Shown: positions 1 to 10,043 of the stretch, one piece after another | Position numbering within the stretch: position 1 is the stretch's first letter | How the letters are laid out: every line of letters begins with the position of its first letter | From: Variovorax sp. PMC12 | Lineage (GTDB): Bacteria > Pseudomonadota > Gammaproteobacteria > Burkholderiales > Burkholderiaceae_C | DNA: 64,000 nucleotides | Assembly: GCF_003019815.1 (NCBI RefSeq) | Contig: NZ_CP027773.1 | Location: 5,387,501 to 5,451,500, forward strand | Direction of reading: 5' to 3' | The notes under the pieces: generated by a model | What the model was told of the DNA's origin: nothing | What the model saw: only the letters and a program-made list of their open reading frames with translations | Databases searched by the model: none | Translations under genes and position numbers: made by a program

Positions 1-2
1 GC

Positions 3-428
3 GGCGACAACCGTGCGTATCACTACCTTGCACTGAACGAGCTGAAGACCCTGCCTGAGAGCGGAAGCCCCACCTGCGATGCGGGCGTCTTCACCAATCC
101 CACCTATGTGGGCGGCGGCAGCGGCGCCGCGGCCAACAGCGGCGCGGCCAGCGGATCTTCGACGCTGGCATTTGGCAGCGAAGGCGCTGCCGTCAAGGGC
201 GCGGTAAAGGTAACGGTCGGCGACGCCGTCGGCTCGGTGAATTTCGATACCAAGGTCAAGTCGCCATCCAGCACGTCCGTGACCGGCAGCTTCCTGAGTG
301 CTGGTGCGGGCGCCGGCATCACGCTGGGCGATCACGGCAGCGGTGCCTATGCGATTGCCGTGGGCTATTCGGCAACCCTTCCTTCCGGCGCGCGGTACAT
401 GGGCGTCGCGAAATTCCGCTGCGCTTGA
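3..428 (+). CDS. C-terminal part of an unrecognised protein (5' end outside window)
   Basis: The reading frame is open from the first bases of the window to a TGA at 426-428, giving about 141 C-terminal residues. The fragment is rich in Gly, Ala, Ser and Thr, carries two cysteines (one two residues from the C-terminus), and contains alternating small/polar stretches typical of secreted or surface beta-rich proteins. I do not recognise a family. It does not resemble the TpsB/FhaC transporter that might be expected beside the TpsA gene that follows. The next gene begins 94 bp downstream on the same strand. Confidence 0.6.
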   Translation, partial: GDNRAYHYLALNELKTLPESGSPTCDAGVFTNPTYVGGGSGAAANSGAASGSSTLAFGSEGAAVKGAVKVTVGDAVGSVNFDTKVKSPSSTSVTGSFLSAGAGAGITLGDHGSGAYAIAVGYSATLPSGARYMGVAKFRCA

Positions 429-450
429 GATCGTGAGCACGGAGCCGGAG

Positions 451-470
451 TGACCGCGTCGCGGCGGTCA
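451..470 (+). terminator. Hairpin after the first gene, possible terminator
   Basis: A 7-bp perfect inverted repeat (TGACCGC / GCGGTCA) with a 6-base loop lies 22 bp after the stop codon of the first gene. No T-run follows, so intrinsic termination is only a possibility. Confidence 0.3.
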
Positions 471-522
471 TTGCCGGCTTCATTCAGAGGCCGAATTGCC
501 GAGCCACCAGGGAGAGAAAAAA

Positions 523-3500
523 ATGAACAGGCATCTTCACCGGATCATCTTCAACGCCGCGCGCGGCATGCGCATGGTGGTTCAGGAAACGGCCACCAGC
601 ATCGGCAAGGGTGCCTCCAAAGGCACCGTGGCTGCAGTCGCGCTCTTCGGCCTGTTGCTCGCAGGCGCCGTTCGGGCGCAGATCGTCGGGGCGCCCAACG
701 TCCCCGGGCATCTTCGGCCGACCGTGCTCGTCGCGCCCAACGGCGTGCCGCTGGTCAACATCCAGACGCCCTCGGCCGCGGGCGTGAGCCGCAACGTCTA
801 CAACCAGTTCGACGTGATGCGCAACGGCGCCATCCTGAACAACAGCCGGGTGAACGTGCAGACGCAGCTCGGTGGCTTCGTCCAAGGCAACCCGTGGCTC
901 GCGAGAGGTCCGGCGCGCGTCATCCTCAACGAGATCAATGGCGGCAACCCGACGCAGTTGCGTGGCCACGTCGAGGTGGGCGGGCAGCGCGCGGAGGTGA
1001 TCATCGCCAATCCGGCGGGCATCTCCGTGGATGGCGGCGGCTTCATCAACGCATCGCGCGCGACCCTGACCACCGGCGTGCCGCAGTTCAGTGCGCTGGG
1101 CGGGCTCGACGGGTTTCTCGTGCGCGATGGCATGGTGAGCGTCGAAGGCGCCGGGCTCGACGCCGGCAAGACGGACTACGCGGCGATCCTTGCGCGGGCC
1201 GTGCAGGTCAATGCGGGCATCTGGGCGAACGAGCTCCAGGTGGTCGCTGGCGCCAACCAGGTCAGCGCCGATCACGGCAGCGCTGCGCCCATCGCGGGCA
1301 ACGGGCCTGCGCCTGCCTTTGCGCTCGACGTTGCCGCGCTGGGCGGTATGTATGCCCGGAAGATCACGCTCATCGGCACCGAGACGGGACTTGGTGTGCG
1401 CAACGCGGGCAACGTCGGCGCGGGTGCGGGCGGCCTTGTCGTGACGGCGCAGGGGCGACTGGAAAACACCGGGACGCTCGAAGGCGCGCGGGTTCAACTC
1501 ACCAGCGGCGCGGACATCGACAACCGCGGCGGCACCGTCCGGCAGACGAGCATGGCCGGCCTCACGATTGATTCGCCGGTGCTCAGCAATACGAATGGGG
1601 GCGTGATCGGCGCGGAGCCTTTTGCGCCGGCAGCGGGTGAGGGCGGCGCGTCCTCCGCCCTCGCCGGGGCACCTGGCGCCATCACCGCCGCGGGCACGGT
1701 CCGGAACGACGGCGGCCGCATCTACGCCGGCGGCCCTATCGCGCTCAAGACGCCGCAGATCGACAACACGGGAGGCACTCTCAGCGTGGCGACCATGGCC
1801 GTGACCGGTGCCAGGTTCAGCAACGCGGGTGGCACGCTCGACGTCAGCCAAAGCTTCAGCGCGAACGTCGGCCAGTTCGACAACACAGGCGGCAAGCTCA
1901 ATGCGGGCAGCCTGCAGATCTCCACCAGCGGCGACCTGATCAATGTGGGCGGCACGCTCACCAGCGCCGGCGATGCGAGCCTCGCCGCCGGCGGCCGGGC
2001 CGACAACACGCGCGGGATCATCACGGCGGTTGGTCGCCTGACTGCCAATGTGGCGAAGGCCGTCGACAACAGCGCCGGTAAGCTGGTTGCAAATGAAGGG
2101 CTGTCGCTCGACGCAGGCGCGCTGCGCAACAGCGGGGCGATCCGCGCGGGCAACGACGTCAGACTCGCTGTCGCCGGTGCGCTTGTCAATGACGGCGGCA
2201 TCACCGCCGGCGGCAACACCGCGATCACGGCTGGCAGCCTGGCGTCAAGCGGCGGCAGCGTGCTCGGTGCCGGCGTTCAAGGCGACGGCAAGCCGGGCCT
2301 TGCAGGTGAACTGAGCGTCGCGGTCTCGGGTTCGCTGGTTGCAAATGGCGTGAACCTGGCTGTAGGCGACGCAACGCTGCGAGGCGCGAGCGTCGATCTC
2401 TCGGGCAGCCAGACCGGCGCGGCGAACATTTCGGTGACTGCGACGCAGGGCAACGTGAAAACCAGCGACAAGGCGAAGGTGGTGACGCCGGGCGCCTTGC
2501 GCATCACTGCCAACGCACAGGCGGACCAGGCCTTGCTCAACGACGCCGGCGTACTCAATGCCGGCCGGCTGAATCTGCGGGCATCGAACATCGCGAACAC
2601 CCGCGGCGGCGAGATCGTGCAGACCGGTGCCGAGGCCACCACGCTGGCCGTCTCCGGCATCCTGAACAACGATGGCGGGCGCATTGCCAGCAACGGCCGC
2701 GACCTGACGCTGAGTGCTGCCAGGCTGGGAAATGCCGGCGGCGTGGTCGAGCATGCGGGTGAGCATGCGCGCACCGGCACCTTGCGCATCGCGGGTGGCA
2801 GCTTCAGTGGAGCCAGCGGCCGCATCGCCGGCAACGGCGCTCTCGCCATCGACCTGAAGAACGGCTTCGAGCAAGACAACGGCCGTACTGAAGCCAGGCA
2901 GATCAGCATCGAGGCCGGTTCATTGAGCAATCGCGCCGGCAAGATCTTGGGACGCTCGCTGTCGGTCGATACACGCGGCGGGGACCTCGACAACGGCGCC
3001 AAGGGCACCATCGCCGCATCGGGAGCGCTCGTGCTGCGATCCGGCGCCTTGAACAACGACTCGGGCTTGATCCAGTCGGGCGAGTCGCTGCGCATCGACA
3101 CCAACGGCCGGGTCCTCGTCAACACCAACGCGTCCGGCTATCGGACTCCACCGGCGGATTTGGCCGGAGGCATCACGAGCGGCGGCACGCTCATCCTGAA
3201 GACGGGCGAAGTCAAGAACACCGCCGGTTCCATCGATTCGAAGGGAGCGTTGATTGCCGAAACCCAGGCGTTCACCAACGCCGGCGGCAAGACGCTGGCC
3301 GTGGGCAGCCTGGACCTCGATGCCGGCAATGGAGCGATCGACAACACCGGCGGATTGATCCGCGCGAACGGAGCGGCCCGGCTCCGTGCCGGCAGCGTCG
3401 TCAATGCCAACACCTCAGGCGACGAGCAAGGCATCGAAGCAAGGAACGTCACGGTTCTTGGCGGGGCGGAACTGAACAACATCTCGGGGCGGATCGCCGC

Positions 3501-6500
3501 CGTGGAGGCGCTTGACGTCAAGGATCGGAACGCGGGCAACTCCGCGGCCAGGGGCCTGGCCATCACCAACACCGATGGCGTGCTCAAGGCCGGGATACCT
3601 GCTGCGCCCGGTGCGGACGGCAAGATGCGCAGTGGTGTCGGCGGCGTGTTCATCGACGCGAAGTCCTTCAGCGGCGACGGCCGGATTACCTCCGCCAACG
3701 ACCTGAACGTTGCGCTCGTACAGGACGTCACGAACAACACGAAGATGGACGTCGATGGAAACCTGAACTTCAGCACCGCCGGCAAGTTCACCAACAACAC
3801 GAAGTTGTCGGCAGGGCGCAAGCTCACGGTCGATGCAAGCGTCATCGAAAACGCGGCGGACGCCGAGATGTCGGGCAGGGACACCGCAGTGAAGGCGGCG
3901 ACGACACTGACCAATCGAGGCTTGATAGACAGCCAGGGCGCGACACAAATCGACGCGGGCACGCTGCACAACATCGGCACGGGCCGCATCTACGGCAACG
4001 CGGTGTCCGCTGCGGTGGGCACGCTCGACAACTCTGCTGAAACCGTCAATGGCATCACCAAGGCCGCGACCATCGCGGCACGCGAGTCGCTGAACATCGG
4101 TGCCGACATCGTCCGCAACCGCGAGCACGCGCTGATCTTCAGCGCTGGAACAGGCGCGAAGGCACTGAACATCGGCGGCGGGCTCGACGGCAACCGCGAA
4201 GCCGCGACCAGCGGCAGTGCCCTGGAAAACCTGAGCGCGCGTATCGAGTCGCTGGGCGACATGAGTGTCTCGATGGGGCGCATCGACAACCTGGACACGC
4301 GCATCAAGCTCGGGCCGAAGACGACGACCAAGGTGTTCTCCAGAACCATCGGCGTGGAAGGCATCGGCCACTTCAAGCCGGAGGATGTTGTCTACACCGC
4401 GGGCGAGGCCGACCTCTTGCTGCGCAACCCCGATGGAAGCTGGAGGCCAGCCAATGGCCATGTCTGGGGAGTTTGGGACAAAACCGTTCTCACGACGACC
4501 GACACTGCCATCGACGCCGACCCGGCCGCCATCGTCGCCGGCAGGGACATGACCCTCACTGGCAACGGGCTGAACCGCGACAGCCGGATCACCGCCGGCG
4601 CTGTGCTGGACGCGCCCGGCATCAGGAACGAGGCGCTACAGGGGGAGCTCACCAAGCAGACCAGCTTCATCGTGAATTGGCGCGCCACCCGGCAGGCGCC
4701 GGATGTCATCGAACCCCTGTCGAGAGTGAGCAGGGATGTGGGCGCCTACGAGAAAACAGGCAACTTCAACGCCACCAAGGGATACGACGCGGGCAAAGGC
4801 TCCGGCGGTGCGAGCGGCCCGAGCCCTGTGGCGACAATCGTCGAGGTGCCGGCCAACGTCGGTGGCGTCGTGAATGCCGGAGGGCGCTCGGTCGATGCCG
4901 CCATCACCCAAGCAAGCAACGCCAAGGTGGGTGTCGGCCAGACCGTACCCATGGTGGTGCGCACCAGTTCGCCCCGCATCGATATTCCCCAAGCCAGTCT
5001 TTTCAATCTGAATGGCGGGCCGCGCGGCTATCTCGTCGAGGCCGACCCGCGCTTCGCCGGCTACCGGAACTGGCTCAGCAGCGACTACCTGCTGAACAAC
5101 CTCGGCCAAGACCCCGGTAACACGCTCAAGCGCCTGGGCGACGGCTTCTACGAGCAGAAGCTCATTCGCGAGCAGGTCGCGCAGCTCACCGGCTATCGCT
5201 ACCTGGGTGGCCACTACAACGACGAGGAGCAGTACACGGCGCTGATGAATAACGGGGCCACCTTCGCGCGGCAGCACGGCTTGCGGCCGGGCATCGGCCT
5301 GTCGGAAGTCCAGATGGCGCAGCTCACCAGCGACATCGTCTGGCTGGTCGAGAAGACGGTGACGCTGCCCGAGGGAGTCACCCGGCAAGTACTGGCGCCG
5401 CAGCTGTACGTGCGCGTGCGACCCGGAGACATCGACGGCTCTGGTGCACTGCTGAGTGCCGACGCCACCGTCATCAAGGGCGATGGCGATCTGGTCAACA
5501 CAGGCACCATCGCTGGGCGCACGCTGGTCAGGATAGACAAGGACAATGTCGAGAACCCGGGCGGACGCATCAGTGGTGGCAGCGTCGGCTTGAATGCCAG
5601 GACCGACCTCAACAACGTCGGTGGGACCATCGATGCTCGCGATAGTTTGAAGATCGAAGCTGGGCGCGATATCAACATCCGCAGCACAGCCCGGGCCGAC
5701 GGAATCAACAGATACGCTGACCGCATCGCCGGCCTCTATGTAAAAAACCCGGGTGGCGCGCTGGTTGCCAGCGCGGGCCGCGACGTGAATTTGATCGGCG
5801 GGATGATCTCCAATCAGGGTGCTGGCGGCTACACCTCCATCACGGCGAAGCAGGACATCAACCTCGGGACGGTGACCGAGAGGCGGGTGATGACCGGCTC
5901 CAGTGCGAGAACGTCGATGGCGATGGCCGGCTCAGCGGAGATCGGAAGCACCATCTCCACGAACGGCACGACGGTGCTGAAGGCTGGGCGTGACATCAAT
6001 GCGCGACAGGCCGTTGTGGATGCGGGCCAGGGCCTGCTGAGCGTGCATGCGGATCGTGACATCAACATCGAGGCGGGCGAGGCCAGGATTGCCGGCAGCT
6101 ACTCCGCGCGATGGACCGAAAAGAAAGTCTTCGGTCGCACGACCAACAACCTTTTCAGCAGCTTCGATGCGATGACGAGCGTGGAAAGCAAGTTCTCTGG
6201 CGGACTGGTCTCTGTTGGCGCGAAGAACGATATCAACATCGTCGGATCCAGCATCAGCGGAAAGGACGGCGTTGCCGTGGTGGCGAAAGGCAATCTCACG
6301 ATTGTCGAAGGACGAAACACCTCGAGCGCCAGTTTCCAGCTGAATCAACAGAAAAGAGGGATCAGCGCACTGGGTGCCTCCATGGGCCTTGTGATGCCTT
6401 CCGGAAGGGCAACTGCAACAGGCAGCAAGGTTACCTCCGACACCGCAGCGTCCAGCAGCATCGCGAGCAGCAACGGGGGCATCCTGCTGCAGGGAGACAA

Positions 6501-8832
6501 CGGTGTTTTCCTGCAGGGGGTGCGGGTGGATGCGGCCAAGGACGTCGCAATCAAAGGCGGCAACGTGGTCATTCAAGCGGCCACCAACCTATATACGACG
6601 ATTGGAACTACAGCCAACAAGAGCGCTTGGTACGACTTTGGCAGCGCAGCGATCCTCAAGGATGTTGGCAAGGGGATCAAAGCCCAGGAGACGACCTCCA
6701 CTGAGGTGGACGTCTCGACATTGACCCGTACAACCCTCAATGGCGCGAACGTCAACATCACTGCTGCCGATACGCTGGCGATCGCGGGAACGACGATCAA
6801 CACGCCGGGCAAGGTCAGCCTGAGTGCGGACACGTTGCTTCTGGGTACGCAGACGACTGAAGCGACCACGCGCACGACCAGTCAGGGCCGCGATTTGGTG
6901 TACCAAGTCAACCGGGACAACGGCAGCACCAACCAGACAACGAACTACAACCAGATCAATGCGGGGAGCCTGTCCGTCGCGGCGAACCATATACAGGTCG
7001 GCCTGGGGGCTCGAGACAGTATTGAAGAACTGTCCAAGCAGCCGGGCATGGGCTGGGTGGATCAGTTGGCCAATGACCCGAAGCTCAGCGGCAAAGTCGA
7101 TTGGCAGAAGGTCGATGAAGTCCACAAGAACTGGAACTACGACAAGCAGGGGCTGACTCCAGAGGGCGCGGCGGTGGTGACCCTCGTCGTTGCGTACTTC
7201 ACGGCAGGGGCGGCCTCGGGGGTCGGGGGGGCCGTTGCATCAGGCGTGGGCGCAACCGGAACCACGGCGACCGTGGTGAGCGGCGCGGTCACGGCGGGTT
7301 TGACCGCGTTGGCCAGTCAGACTGCGGTGGCCGTGGTCAATAACCAAGGCGATATCGGCAAGGCCCTGAATGACCTTGGCAGCAGCGCCAACGTGAAGAG
7401 CCTGTTGACGGCCATTATTACGGGGGGCGTACTCGGTGGGCTCGACCTCAATCCGACGGGGTCGCCGACGGCGGGTGCAGGCAGCCGAGAATTCTTTACT
7501 CAGCTTGGGCAGAACTTGAAGGCTGGCGCGGCCCGTGCGTTGATTGGCACCGCGATCAATGGGGGCAGTCTAGAGGACAGCCTCAAGAACGGCCTCAAGA
7601 CCGCCATCCTTGATACGGTGGCCGCGCAGGGCGCCATCGAGATCGGGAAGGAATTCCCTGTCGGCGGCTTCAGCAACTACGTGGCGCATGCTATTGCTGG
7701 CTGTGCAGTCGGGGCGGCCCGCGCCAGCAACGGCTGTAGCAGTGGGGCACTCGGAGCGGTGGTGGGCGAAGCCAGCGCTATCGCGTACAACGATGGCCGC
7801 AATGTCCTGACTGAGGGGTTGCGGGCCGAAACGGTGGCCTTCGCCAGCATGTTCGGAGGCTTGGCTGCGGCCATCGCGGACGGGAATGCGAGCCAGATTG
7901 ACATCGGCAGCCAGGCGGCCGGCAACGCCGCGGCGAACAATTTCGCTCAAGCCGTGGCTCGAGGAGCTACCGTCTGCTTGGAATTCGCGCTCTGTCGCAA
8001 CACTACGCTCTTGGCCGGAGCGGCTTTGGCCATCGACGCCAAGGTGCAATCGATACGCGCTGAACACCCAGACTGGAGCGACCGTACGGTCAACGCCTCG
8101 GCGATCGCTGACGTAATGAGTCGGGGGATGGTTGAAGGTGTCAGGAGCACGTACGACAGGTTTTCTGGTACGCAAAGGCCCGCTACCTCCGATACGGGCA
8201 ACACCAACCCGCCGCCGAACTATGGACCGTCCCACACGGGCAATACGACGACGCCGCCACGCGTAGACCCGACCACGGGCGGCAGTCAGATTGCTCAACC
8301 AAACCAGGACCGAAGTAGCTCGGGCGGTGGATACGGAGCAGGGGGAGTTCCTAGATACGAGGGCCTGCTGACGACACCACACAATAGGCCAACAGGGCCG
8401 AACCTAGTGATGAGTCAGTCAAATTCGGGACAGCCCGTTTTTGATAATCAACTTCCGGAAAGGCTTCGAAGCGAGATCGCAATAGCAAACGCTGCTGGCG
8501 TGAAACCAATATCGCCGAATGATCCATCTTTTGGTTCTACTGTTAATCAAGGAAGGATAAAATTTGTCATTACGGTGGATGGAAATATATCTTTGGCGCC
8601 GCATACAAAAAATGGAGTAGAAATATCACATGCTGTCTTGTCAGGTGGAAAGTCAGTTATTTCTGCGGGCGAAGCTGATATTTCGGAATTTTCGGGCTCT
8701 TACTTTGGATTGGAGGTGCGACCTCATTCCGGGCATTTTTTAAATGGAGCAACAAAAGATCAAACTGAAGCTTCGGATCGTGCGGCCCGTGCCGCTTTTG
8801 AGCGGATTGGAATTAAATTTCCCCCAAATTGA
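523..8832 (+). CDS. TpsA/CdiA-type haemagglutinin-repeat exoprotein with C-terminal polymorphic toxin region
   Basis: A very large secreted protein (2,769 aa) of the two-partner secretion class. Residues 1-52 form an extended signal peptide (MNRHLHRIIFNAARGMRMVV..., cleavage near AVRAQ). Residues about 60-190 are the TPS/haemagglutination-activity domain, including the motif NPAGI near 163. Residues about 250-2200 hold dozens of degenerate haemagglutinin repeats of the type 'N.GG.i.....l.i.A..l.N'. A hydrophobic Gly/Ala/Val stretch (about 2215-2275) and a pretoxin-like segment follow, with AAANNF near 2469 where CdiA proteins usually carry VENN. The last ~140 codons (from about 8400) are clearly more AT-rich than the body, as in exchangeable CdiA-CT modules. 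The tail contains ISH, ISAGE and HSGHF motifs; its activity is unknown. The ATG at 523 is preferred over an in-frame TTG at 496 because GGAGAG lies 6 bases upstream and ESPR-type signals start this way. No tpsB/cdiB transporter gene lies in the window. Confidence 0.88.
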   Translation: MNRHLHRIIFNAARGMRMVVQETATSIGKGASKGTVAAVALFGLLLAGAVRAQIVGAPNVPGHLRPTVLVAPNGVPLVNIQTPSAAGVSRNVYNQFDVMRNGAILNNSRVNVQTQLGGFVQGNPWLARGPARVILNEINGGNPTQLRGHVEVGGQRAEVIIANPAGISVDGGGFINASRATLTTGVPQFSALGGLDGFLVRDGMVSVEGAGLDAGKTDYAAILARAVQVNAGIWANELQVVAGANQVSADHGSAAPIAGNGPAPAFALDVAALGGMYARKITLIGTETGLGVRNAGNVGAGAGGLVVTAQGRLENTGTLEGARVQLTSGADIDNRGGTVRQTSMAGLTIDSPVLSNTNGGVIGAEPFAPAAGEGGASSALAGAPGAITAAGTVRNDGGRIYAGGPIALKTPQIDNTGGTLSVATMAVTGARFSNAGGTLDVSQSFSANVGQFDNTGGKLNAGSLQISTSGDLINVGGTLTSAGDASLAAGGRADNTRGIITAVGRLTANVAKAVDNSAGKLVANEGLSLDAGALRNSGAIRAGNDVRLAVAGALVNDGGITAGGNTAITAGSLASSGGSVLGAGVQGDGKPGLAGELSVAVSGSLVANGVNLAVGDATLRGASVDLSGSQTGAANISVTATQGNVKTSDKAKVVTPGALRITANAQADQALLNDAGVLNAGRLNLRASNIANTRGGEIVQTGAEATTLAVSGILNNDGGRIASNGRDLTLSAARLGNAGGVVEHAGEHARTGTLRIAGGSFSGASGRIAGNGALAIDLKNGFEQDNGRTEARQISIEAGSLSNRAGKILGRSLSVDTRGGDLDNGAKGTIAASGALVLRSGALNNDSGLIQSGESLRIDTNGRVLVNTNASGYRTPPADLAGGITSGGTLILKTGEVKNTAGSIDSKGALIAETQAFTNAGGKTLAVGSLDLDAGNGAIDNTGGLIRANGAARLRAGSVVNANTSGDEQGIEARNVTVLGGAELNNISGRIAAVEALDVKDRNAGNSAARGLAITNTDGVLKAGIPAAPGADGKMRSGVGGVFIDAKSFSGDGRITSANDLNVALVQDVTNNTKMDVDGNLNFSTAGKFTNNTKLSAGRKLTVDASVIENAADAEMSGRDTAVKAATTLTNRGLIDSQGATQIDAGTLHNIGTGRIYGNAVSAAVGTLDNSAETVNGITKAATIAARESLNIGADIVRNREHALIFSAGTGAKALNIGGGLDGNREAATSGSALENLSARIESLGDMSVSMGRIDNLDTRIKLGPKTTTKVFSRTIGVEGIGHFKPEDVVYTAGEADLLLRNPDGSWRPANGHVWGVWDKTVLTTTDTAIDADPAAIVAGRDMTLTGNGLNRDSRITAGAVLDAPGIRNEALQGELTKQTSFIVNWRATRQAPDVIEPLSRVSRDVGAYEKTGNFNATKGYDAGKGSGGASGPSPVATIVEVPANVGGVVNAGGRSVDAAITQASNAKVGVGQTVPMVVRTSSPRIDIPQASLFNLNGGPRGYLVEADPRFAGYRNWLSSDYLLNNLGQDPGNTLKRLGDGFYEQKLIREQVAQLTGYRYLGGHYNDEEQYTALMNNGATFARQHGLRPGIGLSEVQMAQLTSDIVWLVEKTVTLPEGVTRQVLAPQLYVRVRPGDIDGSGALLSADATVIKGDGDLVNTGTIAGRTLVRIDKDNVENPGGRISGGSVGLNARTDLNNVGGTIDARDSLKIEAGRDINIRSTARADGINRYADRIAGLYVKNPGGALVASAGRDVNLIGGMISNQGAGGYTSITAKQDINLGTVTERRVMTGSSARTSMAMAGSAEIGSTISTNGTTVLKAGRDINARQAVVDAGQGLLSVHADRDINIEAGEARIAGSYSARWTEKKVFGRTTNNLFSSFDAMTSVESKFSGGLVSVGAKNDINIVGSSISGKDGVAVVAKGNLTIVEGRNTSSASFQLNQQKRGISALGASMGLVMPSGRATATGSKVTSDTAASSSIASSNGGILLQGDNGVFLQGVRVDAAKDVAIKGGNVVIQAATNLYTTIGTTANKSAWYDFGSAAILKDVGKGIKAQETTSTEVDVSTLTRTTLNGANVNITAADTLAIAGTTINTPGKVSLSADTLLLGTQTTEATTRTTSQGRDLVYQVNRDNGSTNQTTNYNQINAGSLSVAANHIQVGLGARDSIEELSKQPGMGWVDQLANDPKLSGKVDWQKVDEVHKNWNYDKQGLTPEGAAVVTLVVAYFTAGAASGVGGAVASGVGATGTTATVVSGAVTAGLTALASQTAVAVVNNQGDIGKALNDLGSSANVKSLLTAIITGGVLGGLDLNPTGSPTAGAGSREFFTQLGQNLKAGAARALIGTAINGGSLEDSLKNGLKTAILDTVAAQGAIEIGKEFPVGGFSNYVAHAIAGCAVGAARASNGCSSGALGAVVGEASAIAYNDGRNVLTEGLRAETVAFASMFGGLAAAIADGNASQIDIGSQAAGNAAANNFAQAVARGATVCLEFALCRNTTLLAGAALAIDAKVQSIRAEHPDWSDRTVNASAIADVMSRGMVEGVRSTYDRFSGTQRPATSDTGNTNPPPNYGPSHTGNTTTPPRVDPTTGGSQIAQPNQDRSSSGGGYGAGGVPRYEGLLTTPHNRPTGPNLVMSQSNSGQPVFDNQLPERLRSEIAIANAAGVKPISPNDPSFGSTVNQGRIKFVITVDGNISLAPHTKNGVEISHAVLSGGKSVISAGEADISEFSGSYFGLEVRPHSGHFLNGATKDQTEASDRAARAAFERIGIKFPPN

Positions 8833-8847
8833 TTTGGAGAAGCTGGT

Positions 8848-9210
8848 ATGAGTGATTTTGAGATTCTTGAGTGCAATGTCTGGAGTCAAGAGAATTTTGA
8901 AAATGCGATTCGAGAAAAATTTCCCCCGCCGGAGTACCGGGTAAGTTCAAGGAAATATCGAAGCGATGAGAGTTGCCCTCCTGGCGCTGCTCGTGCTGGG
9001 CTGCTCTTTGTAGTCAACGGAAAATGCAGATGCAAGTTTGGTAGTGACGAGATTCCAGTCGTTCTTGGTTCGGGACAGTATGTGAATTTTCCGGAGGGGC
9101 GTTATCAGATCGAGCCTTTGGAAGGGAAGGATGCAGAAATTGTTTTTGTTTGGAATGTCTCGAAATTATTCAAAGAAATACTCTCAGATAAATCTGGTAA
9201 TTCGTCATAA
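8848..9210 (+). CDS. Candidate immunity protein for the upstream toxin domain, cupin-like
   Basis: A 120-residue protein starting 15 bp after the exoprotein stop, with a good ribosome site (GGAGA, 7 bases before ATG). It has no signal peptide. The middle (LLFVVNGKCRCKF, then LGSGQYVNFPEG) has the spacing of a small cupin beta-barrel, but no clear metal-binding His set. Codon use is AT-rich like the toxin tail and unlike the rest of the region, so the two look like one transferred module. The immunity role rests on position, size and composition, not on family recognition. Confidence 0.6.
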   Translation: MSDFEILECNVWSQENFENAIREKFPPPEYRVSSRKYRSDESCPPGAARAGLLFVVNGKCRCKFGSDEIPVVLGSGQYVNFPEGRYQIEPLEGKDAEIVFVWNVSKLFKEILSDKSGNSS

Positions 9211-9283
9211 AGTGCTAGGCCTCTTCATCCTGAATGAGCGGCAAATTTTTAATTCGCGAATGGCGGCGGTCTTGCCATGCATG

Positions 9284-10012
9284 CTACGGCCGACCAAGAA
9301 CATCGGCGAAAGCATCAATTCCAACGACGCCGCAAGCTTGACGGCCGGTCGCGACGTTCGCATCGAGAAAACCTCTAGAAGGACCAACATAGATCGCGTG
9401 GCCGGGGACCATGTGAGCAATCCGGGACACCGACACGGATAGCAAGGCGCTGCTGAAGGCCAAGAGAGACATCAGCGTCTCGACGGTCAAGTAAAAGGAA
9501 CATCAAAAAGCGAGGCAGCGGCCCGCGCAACTTCTACAGCCAGAGCAGCAGCCGGGAGGTCGGCAGCCAGATTGCCGGCGGCGGCAATGTGACCCTTGAC
9601 GCCGGGAACAACATCCGCATCCACGGATCCTGCACAACGCCGAGGGCGACCTGGCAGTGAAGTCCAGAGAAGGCGACGTGCGCATCAAGACCGGGCGTGC
9701 CACCGACTCGGTCGACTCGGCGAGTGAGGCGAGGAAGAAAGGCTTTCTCTCCAGCAAGACCACCACGCAGCGCGACAGTTCGCGCGAGGAAACAGCCACC
9801 GGCAGCACGCTGGGCAGGCGCAACTCCAGGCTTCGGTGGCGCAGCAGGTGTTGAACGATCCGGGCGCGAGTGACGAGCAGAGGGCGCAGGCGAATGCGGC
9901 TTTGGCGAATGCCGGCAGCACCCTCGCGGCGGAGCAGCAGAACTACGAAAACTGGAAGGAAGGCGGTGCTTCACGCGTGTGGGCGCATGCCTTGGTCGGC
10001 GGGCTCGAAGGG
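9284..10012 (+). pseudogene. Collapsed remnant of a second TpsA 3' region
   Basis: Several short TpsA-like segments follow one another in different frames, with deletions between them. At about 9320-9425 NDAASLTAGRDVRIE and RTNIDRVAGDHVSNPG match the style of the intact protein (AGRDINIRS, DRIAGLYVKNPGG near 5650-5760). At 9529-9630 there is a second piece (NFYSQSSSREVGSQIAGGG). At 9630-9850 a third contains EARKKGFLSSKTTTQRDS. At 9836-10010 a fourth reads VLNDPGASDEQRAQANAALA and then ends in HALVGGLEG. Multiple frameshifts make a single product impossible. This is the expected debris of a displaced or duplicated cdiA 3' end. Confidence 0.75.
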
Positions 10013-10043
10013 CGAGGCCGATCAGAGAAAGCTGGCCGATGCG

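Noticed and set aside
484..1851. Long minus-strand frame opposite the exoprotein gene
   Set aside because: Arg/Ala/Val-rich with no domains; it is the antisense of a GC-rich gene with a clear plus-strand product.
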